A stretch of DNA of 48,270 nucleotides from Pseudomonadota bacterium (GTDB lineage Bacteria; Pseudomonadota; Gammaproteobacteria; Burkholderiales; Burkholderiaceae_D). The stretch spans positions 1 to 48,270 of the forward strand of contig JAFAGG010000044.1 of NCBI GenBank assembly GCA_023422955.1, written 5' to 3'. This document shows, piece after piece, positions 32,951 to 41,824 of the stretch. Under the pieces are notes generated by a model that saw only the letters and a program-made list of their open reading frames with translations, was not told where the DNA came from and did no database searches. The stretch's first letter is position 1; each line of letters starts with the position of its first letter. Position numbers and translations under genes: made by a program.

Positions 32951-34055
32951 ATGGAAGCTGAACGCCTAAACGCCCTCTCCGCCCTGCTGGACGACCTGAA
33001 AGATCGCGCCTCCGAACTTCGGAGGTATCTTTGACTTCGATATAAAGTCAGAGAAGCTTGAACAAGTCAGCCAGGAACTCGAAGACCCTACCGTCTGGAA
33101 CGACCAGAAACGCGCGCTCGAACTGGGCAAGGAAAAGAAATCCCTGGAAAGCATCGTCCATACGCTGATCGAAATCGATGCCGGCCTGCGCGATGCGGGC
33201 GACCTGTTCGACATGGCACGCGAGGAAAGCGACGAAGAGACGCTGGTCGCCATCGAAGCCGATGTGCAGGAACTGGGAAGCAAGGTGGAGGGAATGGAAT
33301 TCCGCCGCATGTTCTCCAACCCGCTCGATCCCAACAACTGCTTCATCGATATACAAGCCGGCGCCGGCGGCACCGAAGCTCAGGACTGGGCATCCATGCT
33401 GCTGCGCCAGTACCTGCGCTATTGCGAGCGCAAGGATTTCAAGGTCGAGATCATGGAGCAGTCCGACGGCGACGTGGCCGGCATCAAGACTGCAACGCTG
33501 AAAGTGGAAGGCGATTATGCCTACGGCTTTCTGCGCACCGAAACCGGCGTACATCGCCTGGTGCGCAAATCGCCTTTCGATTCTTCCAACGGCCGTCACA
33601 CCTCGTTCTCGAGCGTATTCGTCTATCCGGAAGTCGATGATTCGATTGAGGTCGACATCAACCCGGCCGATGTACGTATCGATACTTATCGCGCCTCCGG
33701 CGCCGGCGGTCAGCACATCAACAAGACCGACTCGGCAGTGCGCCTGACCCACGGACCTTCCGGCATCGTGGTGCAGTGCCAGAACGATCGCAGCCAGCAT
33801 CGCAACCGCGCTGAAGCCTGGGAAATGCTGAAAGCCCGCCTGTTTGAACTGGAACTGCGCAAGCGCATGAGCGAGCAGCAGAAGCTGGAAGACTCCAAGA
33901 CCGACGTGGGCTGGGGCCATCAGATCCGCTCTTATGTGCTGGACCAGTCGCGCATCAAGGATTTGCGCACCAATTTTGAAACCGGCAATACCAGGGCGGT
34001 GCTGGATGGCGACCTGGACGACTTCATCGCCGCGTCGCTGAAACAAGGGGTATAA
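32951..34055 (+). CDS. prfB: peptide chain release factor 2, made by programmed +1 frameshift
   Basis: RF2 ends translation at UGA and UAA. The ATG at 32951 opens a 27-codon frame ending in an in-frame TGA (33032-33034). After skipping one T the second frame continues from GAC (33033) to 34055, giving a 367-residue protein close to E. coli RF2 (365). The stop-codon recognition tripeptide SPF is present in RKSPFDSSNG, and the catalytic GGQ in GAGGQHINKTDSAVR. lysS starts 4 nt after the stop, the same order as in E. coli. Confidence 0.97.
33021..33035 (+). promoter_or_regulatory. prfB autoregulatory +1 frameshift site
   Basis: GGAGG (33021-33025), an internal Shine-Dalgarno-like sequence, is followed by TAT and the slippery CTT TGA C (33029-33035). 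The geometry is the classical one: three nt between the anti-SD pairing and the CTT codon. When RF2 is low, ribosomes shift +1 and read GAC. Confidence 0.95.
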
Positions 34056-34059
34056 GGGA

Positions 34060-35586
34060 ATGACCGAAGAAAATAACGAAGTACAACGGGAAACCGACGA
34101 CAACACCATCATTGCCGAGCGTCGCGGCAAGCTGGCAGCACTGCGTCAGCAAGGCATTGCCTTCCCGAACGACTTTATCCCGCAGCACAAGACAGCCGAT
34201 CTCCAGGCGCAATACGCCGAGACCGAGCGCGAAAGCCTGGAAGCGCAACCGGTAAAAGTCGTGGTCGCCGGCCGCATGATGCTGAAGCGCGTGATGGGCA
34301 AGGCCTCCTTTGCCACCATCCAGGATGCATCGGGACCGAAAACCGATGGACGCATTCAGCTCTACATCAGCAATGAACTGACCGGCGAAGCCGCACACGA
34401 AGCCTTCAAGCATTACGACCTAGGCGACATCCTGGGCGCGGAGGGCACGCTGTTCAAGACCAAGACCGGCGAACTGTCGATGCGCGTTACCACGCTGCGC
34501 CTGCTGACCAAATCGCTGCGTCCGCTGCCGGACAAATTCCATGGCCTGGCAGACCAGGAAATAAAATACCGCCAGCGTTACGTTGACCTGATCGTCAATG
34601 AAGAAACGCGCCGCACCTTCAAGGCTCGCACCGCCGCCATGTCGTCGATCCGCCGCTTCATGGCCGAGCACGACTTCATGGAAGTTGAAACGCCGATGCT
34701 GCATACGATTCCCGGCGGCGCGGCAGCCAAGCCCTTCATCACCCATCACAATGCGCTGGACATGGAAATGTACCTGCGCATTGCACCCGAGCTGTACCTG
34801 AAGCGGCTGGTGGTCGGCGGCTTCGAACGCGTGTTTGAAATCAATCGCAACTTCCGCAATGAAGGTGTCTCACCGCGCCACAATCCGGAATTCACGATGA
34901 TGGAATTCTATGCAGCCTACGTGGAGTACAAATGGCTGATGGACTTCACGGAAGCGGTAATACGCCAGGCCGCCATCGATGCGCACGGCACCGCGTCGCT
35001 GACCTACCAGGGTCGCGAGCTGGATCTCTCCAAGCCCTTCCATCGCATGACCATCGTAGAGGCAATCAAGAAGTATGCGCCGCACTATACGGACCAGCAG
35101 CTGAACGATGAAGCTTTCCTGAAGCAGGAGCTGAAAAAATTTGGCGTGACGCCTCATGTCATTACCGGCCTGGGCGCGCTGCAATTGTCGCTGTTCGAAG
35201 AAACGGCGGAATCCCAGTTGTGGGAACCGACCTACATCATCGATTACCCGGTCGAAGTCTCGCCGCTGGCGCGCGCTTCGGATACCATGCCCGGCATTAC
35301 CGAGCGCTTTGAACTTTTCATCACCGGCCGCGAAATTGCCAACGGCTTCTCGGAGCTGAACGATCCTGAAGACCAGGCTGCCCGTTTCCAGGCCCAGGTT
35401 GCCGCCAAGGATGCCGGCGACGAAGAAGCCATGTATTACGATGCCGACTACATCCGCGCGCTGGAATACGGCATGCCCCCGACCGGCGGCTGCGGCATAG
35501 GCATAGACCGGCTGATGATGCTGCTGACCGATTCTCCCAACATCCGCGATGTCATACTGTTCCCTCACCTGCGACGGGAAGATTAA
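34060..35586 (+). CDS. lysS: lysyl-tRNA synthetase, class II
   Basis: LysS charges tRNA-Lys. The 508-residue protein has the N-terminal OB-fold anticodon-binding domain (VVVAGRMMLKRVMGKASFATIQD, abbreviated here) and the class II motifs: motif 1 around FMAEHDFMEVETPML, motif 2 FRNEGVSPRHNPEFTMMEFY, and motif 3 PTGGCGIGIDRLMMLLTD. The length matches E. coli LysS (505). It follows prfB by 4 nt, and a strong terminator follows. Confidence 0.98.
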   Translation: MTEENNEVQRETDDNTIIAERRGKLAALRQQGIAFPNDFIPQHKTADLQAQYAETERESLEAQPVKVVVAGRMMLKRVMGKASFATIQDASGPKTDGRIQLYISNELTGEAAHEAFKHYDLGDILGAEGTLFKTKTGELSMRVTTLRLLTKSLRPLPDKFHGLADQEIKYRQRYVDLIVNEETRRTFKARTAAMSSIRRFMAEHDFMEVETPMLHTIPGGAAAKPFITHHNALDMEMYLRIAPELYLKRLVVGGFERVFEINRNFRNEGVSPRHNPEFTMMEFYAAYVEYKWLMDFTEAVIRQAAIDAHGTASLTYQGRELDLSKPFHRMTIVEAIKKYAPHYTDQQLNDEAFLKQELKKFGVTPHVITGLGALQLSLFEETAESQLWEPTYIIDYPVEVSPLARASDTMPGITERFELFITGREIANGFSELNDPEDQAARFQAQVAAKDAGDEEAMYYDADYIRALEYGMPPTGGCGIGIDRLMMLLTDSPNIRDVILFPHLRRED

Positions 35587-35602
35587 GCGATCAGCAATAC
35601 GA

Positions 35603-35633
35603 AAAAGGGGACTGCAAGCAGTCCCCTTTTTTA
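35603..35633 (+). terminator. Rho-independent terminator of lysS
   Basis: A 12-bp stem AAAAGGGGACTG / CAGTCCCCTTTT closes the loop CAAG (35615-35618) and runs into a T tract. Confidence 0.95.
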
Positions 35634-35817
35634 CGCTCAGCCTTTTGTTATCCTTTCCTTCTGCCCAGAAAAAATCGCCGCCCTGCTGCCCGGCATCTCT
35701 CGCACATCCCGCAACGCGTTACAAGGCCTTACAACTGACACAGTGGCGCACTACTTTGCCCCTCTCCCTTCTCCGATAATCCACCCATAAGATCAACAGG
35801 TATCTTCAGGAGAAAAG

Positions 35818-36537
35818 ATGGAAGCCCCAATCAGTTCAAGCCGGATTCATCCCTTGGTTGCCGCAGCCGCGGTTTCAGTCATTCTCGTCAGCGCAGTCGG
35901 CGTTGCCGCCATGACGGGCTTGCTGCCGGACTCGCATAGCACTTCCACGCCCGCCACCGTTGCCAGCGTGCCTGCCCCGCCAGTGCTCGACAAACCGCTG
36001 GCAGCGTCGATGGCGAATGCAGGCGAAGACAAAAAACAAAGCCAGGCTCAGACCACCGACAAGGAAACAGTCAAGCAGGCAAAAGCGCCTGCCACGACTG
36101 AAAAGGCAACGACATCAAAAGCCGCAAGCCCCGCTTCCTCGCAACCACGCACATCCACCTATGCCGACAACACCCGGGTTGCCGTGCCGGCACCGGCCAT
36201 TTGTTACGACTGCGGACGAGTGGAAGCGGTCAACGCCATCCAGAGCCAGGGTGAACCGAGCGGCGTCGGCATGGTTGCCGGCGGCGTGATTGGCGGCCTT
36301 ATCGGCAACCAGGTCGGCGGCGGCAATGGACGCAAGGTGGCGACAGTGGCGGGTGCGGTGGGCGGCGGTTATGCCGGCCACCAGATTGAAAAGCAGCGTC
36401 GTACCGTGACCACCTACGAGATCAGAGTACGCATGGAAGATGGCGCTGTGCGCACCTTCGCCTATGACACGCAACCGCACTGGGCATCCGGCGATCGGGT
36501 ACGCATCGTGGATGGTCAGTTGCGCTCACGCACCTGA
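35818..36537 (+). CDS. glycine-zipper (SlyB/17-kDa antigen-like) membrane protein
   Basis: The 239-residue protein starts with an uncleaved-looking membrane anchor (about residues 12-37, VAAAAVSVILVSAVGVAAMTGL), a long Ala/Thr/Lys/Ser-rich disordered linker (about 38-125), then CYDCGRVEAVNAIQSQG and the glycine zipper GMVAGGVIGGLIGNQVGGGNG (about 153-172), as in SlyB, PcpY and Rickettsia 17-kDa antigens. The last 50 residues (TYEIRVRMEDGAVRTF) are the small beta domain usual after the zipper. AGGAGAAAAG precedes the ATG. There is no lipobox, so it differs from the usual lipoprotein form. Probably envelope-localised; the role is unknown. Confidence 0.85.
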   Translation: MEAPISSSRIHPLVAAAAVSVILVSAVGVAAMTGLLPDSHSTSTPATVASVPAPPVLDKPLAASMANAGEDKKQSQAQTTDKETVKQAKAPATTEKATTSKAASPASSQPRTSTYADNTRVAVPAPAICYDCGRVEAVNAIQSQGEPSGVGMVAGGVIGGLIGNQVGGGNGRKVATVAGAVGGGYAGHQIEKQRRTVTTYEIRVRMEDGAVRTFAYDTQPHWASGDRVRIVDGQLRSRT

Positions 36538-36569
36538 GATTCCCCCCAAGCTTCTCTTCAATAAAAAAA

Positions 36570-36600
36570 GCGGCTGTTTGATTGAACAGCCGCCTTTTTT
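36570..36600. terminator. bidirectional terminator between convergent genes
   Basis: GCGGCTGTT (36570-36578) pairs with AACAGCCGC (36585-36593) around TGATTG, with an A tract before and a T tract after. It can serve the glycine-zipper gene (plus) and the isc operon (minus). It overlaps the very end of iscX. Confidence 0.92.
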
Positions 36601-36793
36601 ATTTGCTTTCCTCTATCCATGCCATCTGAATGGCTTCCAGGATTTTCTCGCCGCTGCGATTCGGATCATCGTCGAATCCATCCAGTCCGATTACCCACTT
36701 ATGCAAATCGGTGAATCGTACCGTCAGCGGATCCACATCCGGATACTTGTCGCACAACTCTTCCGCGATGCGGATGGTGTCAGTCCATTTCAT
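36599..36793 (-). CDS. iscX: IscX (YfhJ), iron-sulfur assembly accessory protein
   Basis: IscX is a small acidic protein that binds IscS and iron and modulates cluster assembly. The 64-residue protein begins MKWTDTIRIAEELCDKYPD and has the conserved FTDLHKWVIGL and DDDPNRSGEKILEAIQ segments. It is the last gene of the isc operon, 42 nt after fdx. Confidence 0.96.
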   Translation of the reverse strand: MKWTDTIRIAEELCDKYPDVDPLTVRFTDLHKWVIGLDGFDDDPNRSGEKILEAIQMAWIEESK

Positions 36794-36835
36794 TATTCAT
36801 CTTCCTCAGAACGCTTATCGCATCAGTGATTCGTG

Positions 36836-37174
36836 TCAGTGATTTTCGCGGGCATGATTGATCGTGTACTTGGGAATTTCGACCACCAGGTCCTGCTCCG
36901 CCACGATAGCCTGGCACGACAGGCGGGAAGTTGCTTCCAGGCCCCAGGCCATGTCCAGCAAGTCTTCCTCTTTTTCCTCGGGCTCGTTGAGGGAGTTATA
37001 GCCCTCACGCACCACCACGTGGCAAGTCGTGCATGCGCACGACTTCTCGCATGCATGCTCAATCTCTATTTCATTTTCAAGCAAGACATCGCACACGGAT
37101 TTTCCCGCTGGCGCTTCGATGACCGCCCCTTCCGGGCATAAGGTCGCATGAGGTAATACAACGATCTGAGGCAC
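36836..37174 (-). CDS. fdx: 2Fe-2S ferredoxin of the ISC system
   Basis: Fdx donates electrons during Fe-S cluster formation on IscU. The 112-residue protein has the adrenodoxin-type cluster ligands Cys42, Cys48 and Cys51 in HACEKSCACTTCH and Cys87 in RLSCQAI, and the acidic EEKEEDLLDMAWGL partner-binding helix. The gap to hscA (106 nt) is larger than usual for the operon and shows no clear terminator. Confidence 0.97.
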   Translation of the reverse strand: MPQIVVLPHATLCPEGAVIEAPAGKSVCDVLLENEIEIEHACEKSCACTTCHVVVREGYNSLNEPEEKEEDLLDMAWGLEATSRLSCQAIVAEQDLVVEIPKYTINHARENH

Positions 37175-37280
37175 GTCGTTTTCCTTTTTCGTTCACCTGT
37201 CCAGGTATCGGAACAGGGCTTGAATGTTTATCTTCCTTCCTGCCCTGCGATACCACCATCCTTCAGGCAGGAAAAATCTT

Positions 37281-39146
37281 TCAACCGATTTCGTTCAGCT
37301 TCTTGCCAGACAGGGCTCGGCGTACGCTGCGATCCATGCGGCTTGCCGCAAAATCCTCGGTACCCTTGCCAAGCGCCGCCACCGCATCCTTGATTGCCGC
37401 CTGATCGCTGCCTTCTTTGGCCTGGCGCAGGATTTCCATCAACTCATCAAGCTGGGCACGCTCGTCATTGCTAAGCAAATCCGCGTCAGCATTCAGCGCT
37501 GACTGCGTCGCCTGCAACAGGCGCTCCGCTTCCACCTGCTGTTCCCGCAGTGCCCGCAATTGCATGTCGCTTTCTGCCGAGGTAAAGGATTCCTGCAGCA
37601 TACGCGCCACTTCATCATCGCTCAAACCGTAGGAAGGTTTCACCGTGATGGAGGTTTCAATACCGGCAGTCTGTTCGCGCGCCGACACCGACAGCAGCCC
37701 GTCGGCATCCACCTGATAGGTTACGCGTATGCGTGCAGCGCCAGCCGCCATGGGTGGAATGCCGCGCAGTTCGAAACGCGCAAGCGAGCGGCAATCGCTG
37801 ACCAGCTCGCGCTCGCCCTGCACCACATGCACGGCCATGGCAGTCTGGCCATCCTTGAAAGTCGTGAATTCCTGGGCGCGTGCGCAGGGAATCGTGGAGT
37901 TGCGCGGAATGACTTTTTCCACCAACCCGCCCATGGTTTCGATACCAAGCGACAAGGGAATCACATCCAGCAGCAGCCACTCTTCGCCAGGCGCACGATT
38001 GCCGGCCAGCAGATTGGCCTGGATGGCAGCACCCAATGCGACGACTCGATCCGGATCGATATTGACCAAGGGCGGCTTGTGGAAGAAGTCGCCCACCGCT
38101 TTTCTGATAGGCGGCATGCGGGTCGCGCCACCCACCATCACCACGCCATCCACCTCTTCGGCAGACAGGCTGGCATCCCGCAAAGCCTTGCGGGTAGGGT
38201 TCAGCGTCTTGTTGACCAGGTGCTGCGTGATCTGGGCAAGCTCATCGGCGCTCAAGGTCAAGCGCACTTCTTCGCCGGAGTTCAGCACCACATCAATATG
38301 GGTTTCATTGCGCGTGGAAAGCAGTTCTTTCGCTTCGCGCGACTTGACCATCAGGATGCGGGTATCTTCATCCGACAAGGGCGACAGCTTGGCTTGCTCG
38401 ACGATCCAGCACAGGATGCGATGATCGAAATCGTCGCCGCCCAAGGCGGAGTCGCCTCCCGTGGCCAGCACTTCGAAGACGCCCTTGGTCAGCTTGAGAA
38501 TGGAAATATCAAAGGTGCCGCCGCCCAGATCATAGACGGCATAAATGCCTTCCGAATTCTGATCCAGGCCGTAAGCAATCGCCGCCGCAGTCGGCTCGTT
38601 CAGCAAGCGCAATACATTCACGCCTGCCAGCTTCGCGGCATCCTTGGTCGCTTGGCGCTGCGCATCGTCAAAATAGGCCGGCACCGTAATCACCGCGCCC
38701 ACCAGCTCATCGCCCAGCGCATCCTCGGCTTGCTGACGCAGCGTTGCGAGTATTTCTGCCGATATTTCAACCGGACTCTTTATCCCGGCCACTGTCTTGA
38801 TCTGCACCATGCCCGGCGCATCAACGAAGTTATAGGGCAGGTTTTCAGCGTAGGCAATGTCTTTCAGGCCGCGCCCCATGAAGCGCTTGACGGAAATGAT
38901 CGTATTCTTGGGATCTGTCGTCTGCGCCGCCTGGGCCTTGAAACCGATATGCGCATGACCATTCGGCAAATAGCGCACGACGGAAGGCAGCAGGGAATGG
39001 CCTTCTTCATCCGTCAGTATCTCCGGCACGCTGTTGCGCACGGTTGCAACCAGCGAGTTGGTAGTACCCAAGTCAATACCGACGGCCAGCCTGTGCTGGT
39101 GAGGGGCGGTTGACATGCCGGGTTCGGCGATTTGCAAAAGAGCCAT
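37281..39146 (-). CDS. hscA: HscA, Hsp70-type chaperone for Fe-S cluster transfer
   Basis: HscA binds the LPPVK motif of IscU and drives cluster release with ATP and HscB. The 621-residue protein starts MALLQIAEPG as in E. coli HscA (616). It has the nucleotide domain with GIDLGTTNSLVATVR, YDLGGGTFDISIL and VGGATRMPPI, the substrate domain with ARAQEFTTFKDGQTAM, and the C-terminal helical lid. It starts 3 nt after the hscB stop. Confidence 0.98.
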   Translation of the reverse strand: MALLQIAEPGMSTAPHQHRLAVGIDLGTTNSLVATVRNSVPEILTDEEGHSLLPSVVRYLPNGHAHIGFKAQAAQTTDPKNTIISVKRFMGRGLKDIAYAENLPYNFVDAPGMVQIKTVAGIKSPVEISAEILATLRQQAEDALGDELVGAVITVPAYFDDAQRQATKDAAKLAGVNVLRLLNEPTAAAIAYGLDQNSEGIYAVYDLGGGTFDISILKLTKGVFEVLATGGDSALGGDDFDHRILCWIVEQAKLSPLSDEDTRILMVKSREAKELLSTRNETHIDVVLNSGEEVRLTLSADELAQITQHLVNKTLNPTRKALRDASLSAEEVDGVVMVGGATRMPPIRKAVGDFFHKPPLVNIDPDRVVALGAAIQANLLAGNRAPGEEWLLLDVIPLSLGIETMGGLVEKVIPRNSTIPCARAQEFTTFKDGQTAMAVHVVQGERELVSDCRSLARFELRGIPPMAAGAARIRVTYQVDADGLLSVSAREQTAGIETSITVKPSYGLSDDEVARMLQESFTSAESDMQLRALREQQVEAERLLQATQSALNADADLLSNDERAQLDELMEILRQAKEGSDQAAIKDAVAALGKGTEDFAASRMDRSVRRALSGKKLNEIG

Positions 39147-39149
39147 TGT

Positions 39150-39665
39150 TTATGAACCTATTTTCTCAAAAGCCTGCGCCAGCTCTTCGCCGATTCGCTC
39201 CAGGAACATCAACTGCCGCACACCCTGGGCGGCTTGCTGATAATCCTCGTTATCGAGCCAATTCGCGATTTTATCCAGCTCCTGCTTGCGCACGCTTCGC
39301 ATTTCACCATCGAGCTTATCCAGCGCGGCCACATCACTGGCGTCCTGCGCTTCTTCCAATGCCTCGCGCCATTCCATCTGCTGCATCAGGAAGGCGGGCG
39401 GCATGGCGGTATTCGATTCCGTCTGCAGATCGACACCATTCAGTTCGCACAGATAAGTCGCCCGCTTCAGCGGATGCCTGAGCACCTGATAGGCCTCATT
39501 GGCCCGCGTGGCCCATTGCATCGCGACTCGCTTTTCCGCGTCGCTGGCGTGCGCAAACTTGTCCGGATGCACGCGTCCCTGCACCTCGTGATAGGCCGCA
39601 TTGAGCGCTTCCATATCTACATTGAAGCGCACGGGCAAATGGAAAAGCTCGAAATGGTTTTGCAT
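39150..39665 (-). CDS. hscB: HscB (Hsc20), J-domain cochaperone
   Basis: HscB delivers IscU to HscA and stimulates its ATPase. The 171-residue protein has an N-terminal J domain with the HPD motif at residues 33-35 (VHPDKFAH) and a C-terminal three-helix IscU-binding domain with FLMQQMEWREALEEA. The length equals that of E. coli HscB (171). Confidence 0.97.
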   Translation of the reverse strand: MQNHFELFHLPVRFNVDMEALNAAYHEVQGRVHPDKFAHASDAEKRVAMQWATRANEAYQVLRHPLKRATYLCELNGVDLQTESNTAMPPAFLMQQMEWREALEEAQDASDVAALDKLDGEMRSVRKQELDKIANWLDNEDYQQAAQGVRQLMFLERIGEELAQAFEKIGS

Positions 39666-39672
39666 AGCTTTA

Positions 39673-39706
39673 AAAACAAGAGCCTGTCTGAAAATCAGCA
39701 GGCTCT
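39673..39706 (-). terminator. hairpin with T tract between iscA and hscB (possible attenuator)
   Basis: On the minus strand AGAGCCTG pairs with CAGGCTCT, extended by CTG/CAG across a one-base bulge, and is followed by TGTTTTTAA. It lies inside the isc operon and may reduce transcription of hscB-hscA-fdx-iscX or mark an mRNA processing end. Confidence 0.6.
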
Positions 39707-39740
39707 CTTAATACCAGCCCAGGGCTGGATTCCCTACCGC

Positions 39741-40064
39741 TCAAATGCGGAAACTTTCGCCACAGCCGCACTCATCCTTGAGATTAGGATTGCGAAACTT
39801 GAAGCCTTCATTCAAGCCTTCGCGGGCAAAGTCCAGCTCCGTGCCATCGATGTAAGGCAAGCTCTTGGGATCGACGAATACCTTTACGCCGTGCGATTCA
39901 AAGACATTGTCCTCGTTCTCCGGATCATCCACATACTCCAGTTTGTAGGCCAATCCTGAGCAACCTGTGGTGCGCACGCCTACCCGCAAGCCCACGCCTT
40001 TGCCGCGCTTTTGCAGAAAGCGCGAGATATGGTTAGCCGCTTTTTCAGTCAGAGTGATTGCCAT
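39741..40064 (-). CDS. iscA: IscA, A-type iron-sulfur carrier
   Basis: IscA carries iron or Fe-S clusters to target proteins. The 107-residue protein has the three ligands Cys35 (TTGCSGLAY), Cys99 and Cys101 (ECGCGESF). The length equals that of E. coli IscA. Its place after iscU is the standard order. Confidence 0.98.
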   Translation of the reverse strand: MAITLTEKAANHISRFLQKRGKGVGLRVGVRTTGCSGLAYKLEYVDDPENEDNVFESHGVKVFVDPKSLPYIDGTELDFAREGLNEGFKFRNPNLKDECGCGESFRI

Positions 40065-40128
40065 GATTCCTCACAATACCGTCGCAAATGAAAGGCGCCC
40101 GTGAAGACGTCTTTCATTCATCACCTTA

Positions 40129-40518
40129 TTACGCTTCTGCTACGTGCTTGGTCTTGTAGTCCTGCACGGCAGCCTTGATCGCATCTTCTGCCAGGATGGA
40201 GCAGTGAATCTTCACTGGCGGCAATGCCAGTTCTTCAGCGATTTGCGTATTCTTGATCGCCAGTGCTTCATCCAGGGTTTTACCCTTGACCCATTCGGTC
40301 ACCAGCGAAGACGAGGCAATTGCCGAACCGCAGCCATAGGTCTTGAATTTTGCGTCTTCGATCACGCCGTTTTCGCCGACCTTGATCTGCAATTTCATGA
40401 CGTCGCCACAAGCCGGCGCGCCGACCATGCCGGTACCAACCGTCTCATCGCCCTTCTCGAAGGCGCCGACGTTACGTGGATTCTCGTAGTGATCCAATAC
40501 TTTGTCTGAATAAGCCAT
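40129..40518 (-). CDS. iscU: IscU scaffold protein
   Basis: IscU is the scaffold on which [2Fe-2S] and [4Fe-4S] clusters are built with sulfur from IscS. Cys37 (PACGDV), Asp39, Cys63 (YGCGSA) and Cys106 (IHCSIL) are the conserved ligands, and LPPVK at residues 99-103 is the HscA recognition site. The 129 residues match the family. Confidence 0.98.
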   Translation of the reverse strand: MAYSDKVLDHYENPRNVGAFEKGDETVGTGMVGAPACGDVMKLQIKVGENGVIEDAKFKTYGCGSAIASSSLVTEWVKGKTLDEALAIKNTQIAEELALPPVKIHCSILAEDAIKAAVQDYKTKHVAEA

Positions 40519-40550
40519 TTGTCACTCCTTAAGCGAAACTGTCCTGCAAA

Positions 40551-41804
40551 TTAATGGGCTGCCCACTGGATGGAACTGATATCGATGCCATCCTTGTACA
40601 TTTCCCACAAAGGCGAGAGCTCACGCAATTTCGCCACTTTATCCTTGAGCAGCTTGATGGTGAAATCGATATCCTCCTCCAGGGTAAAGCGCCCAATCGT
40701 AAAGCGAATCGAGCTATGCGCCAGTTCATCGCTGCGTCCCAGTGCGCGCAACACATAGGAAGGTTCCAGGCTGGCCGAGGTACAGGCGGAGCCGGAAGAC
40801 ACTGCGATGCCCTTGATCGCCATGATCAGCGATTCGCCTTCAACAAAGTTGAAGCTCACGTTCAGGTTATGCGGCACGCGATGTTCCATGTCGCCATTCA
40901 CGTAGACCTCTTCGATTTCCAGCAACCCCTTGGCCAGGCGATCACGCAATGCACTGATGTGCTGCAGCTCGCTGTCCATTTCCTCCTTGGCGATACGGAA
41001 GGCTTCACCCATGCCCACGATCTGATGCGTCGCCAGCGTACCCGAACGCAGACCGCGCTCATGACCGCCGCCATGCATCTGCGCCTCGAGACGCACACGC
41101 GGCTTGCGGCGTACATACAAGGCGCCGACGCCTTTGGGACCATAAGTCTTGTGGGCCGAAAAGGACATCAGGTCGACCTTCAATTTTTCCAGATCGATCT
41201 CCACCTTGCCGGTTGCCTGCGCCGCATCCGAATGAAAGACGATGCCCTTGCTGCGACACAGTTCGCCGATTTCAGTGATGGGCTGGATCACACCGATTTC
41301 ATTGTTCACGAACATCACCGACACCAGAATCGTGTCGGGACGAATCGCCGCTTCCAGCTGCGCCACGGTAATCAGGCCATCCGGACCGGGCTCAAGGTAA
41401 GTCGCTTCGAATCCCTGGCGTTCCAGTTCACGCACCGTATCCAGCACTGCCTTGTGCTCGGTTTTTACGGTGATGATGTGCTTGCCCTTGGTCTTGTAGA
41501 AATGAGCCGCGCCCTTCAGTGCGAGGTTGTTGCTTTCGGTCGCGCCTGAGGTCCAGATGATTTCACGCGAATCGGCGTTCACCAGGGCAGCCACATGCTC
41601 ACGCGCTTCCTCTACCGCTTTTTCCGCATCCCAGCCATACATGTGGCTGCGCGAGGCCGGATTACCGAACTGTTCGCGCAGATAAGGAATCATCTTGTCA
41701 GCGACGCGTGGATCGACAGGCGTGGTCGCCGAATAATCCAGATAAACAGGAAAGTGCGGAGATCTGATCGTGTCCAGCAAACTCTTTTCCAGGGGGGCAT
41801 TCAT
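40551..41804 (-). CDS. iscS: cysteine desulfurase IscS
   Basis: IscS is a PLP enzyme that takes sulfur from cysteine for Fe-S clusters and tRNA thiolation. I start at 41804 (MNAPLEKSLLDTIRS), giving 417 residues. The open frame runs 53 codons further but overlaps iscR with unrelated sequence. The PLP lysine is in SFSAHKTYGPKG, and the persulfide Cys in SSGSACTSASLEPSY. The N-terminus is about 12 residues longer than in E. coli IscS (404). The C-terminal SPLWEMYKDGIDI segment is the IscU contact. Confidence 0.98.
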   Translation of the reverse strand: MNAPLEKSLLDTIRSPHFPVYLDYSATTPVDPRVADKMIPYLREQFGNPASRSHMYGWDAEKAVEEAREHVAALVNADSREIIWTSGATESNNLALKGAAHFYKTKGKHIITVKTEHKAVLDTVRELERQGFEATYLEPGPDGLITVAQLEAAIRPDTILVSVMFVNNEIGVIQPITEIGELCRSKGIVFHSDAAQATGKVEIDLEKLKVDLMSFSAHKTYGPKGVGALYVRRKPRVRLEAQMHGGGHERGLRSGTLATHQIVGMGEAFRIAKEEMDSELQHISALRDRLAKGLLEIEEVYVNGDMEHRVPHNLNVSFNFVEGESLIMAIKGIAVSSGSACTSASLEPSYVLRALGRSDELAHSSIRFTIGRFTLEEDIDFTIKLLKDKVAKLRELSPLWEMYKDGIDISSIQWAAH

Positions 41805-41824
41805 TTTATTCGACTCCAATTCAA

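Noticed and set aside
33032..33034. Disabling frameshift or nonsense mutation in prfB
   Set aside because: The CTT TGA C context with an upstream GGAGG is the known programmed +1 site, so the gene is intact.
36794..37280. Break in the isc operon at the 106-nt hscA-fdx gap
   Set aside because: No terminator or promoter is convincing there, and gene order and strand are the standard ones.
37560..39113. 517-codon open frame opposite hscA
   Set aside because: Antisense to a clear Hsp70 gene with shadow-type composition.
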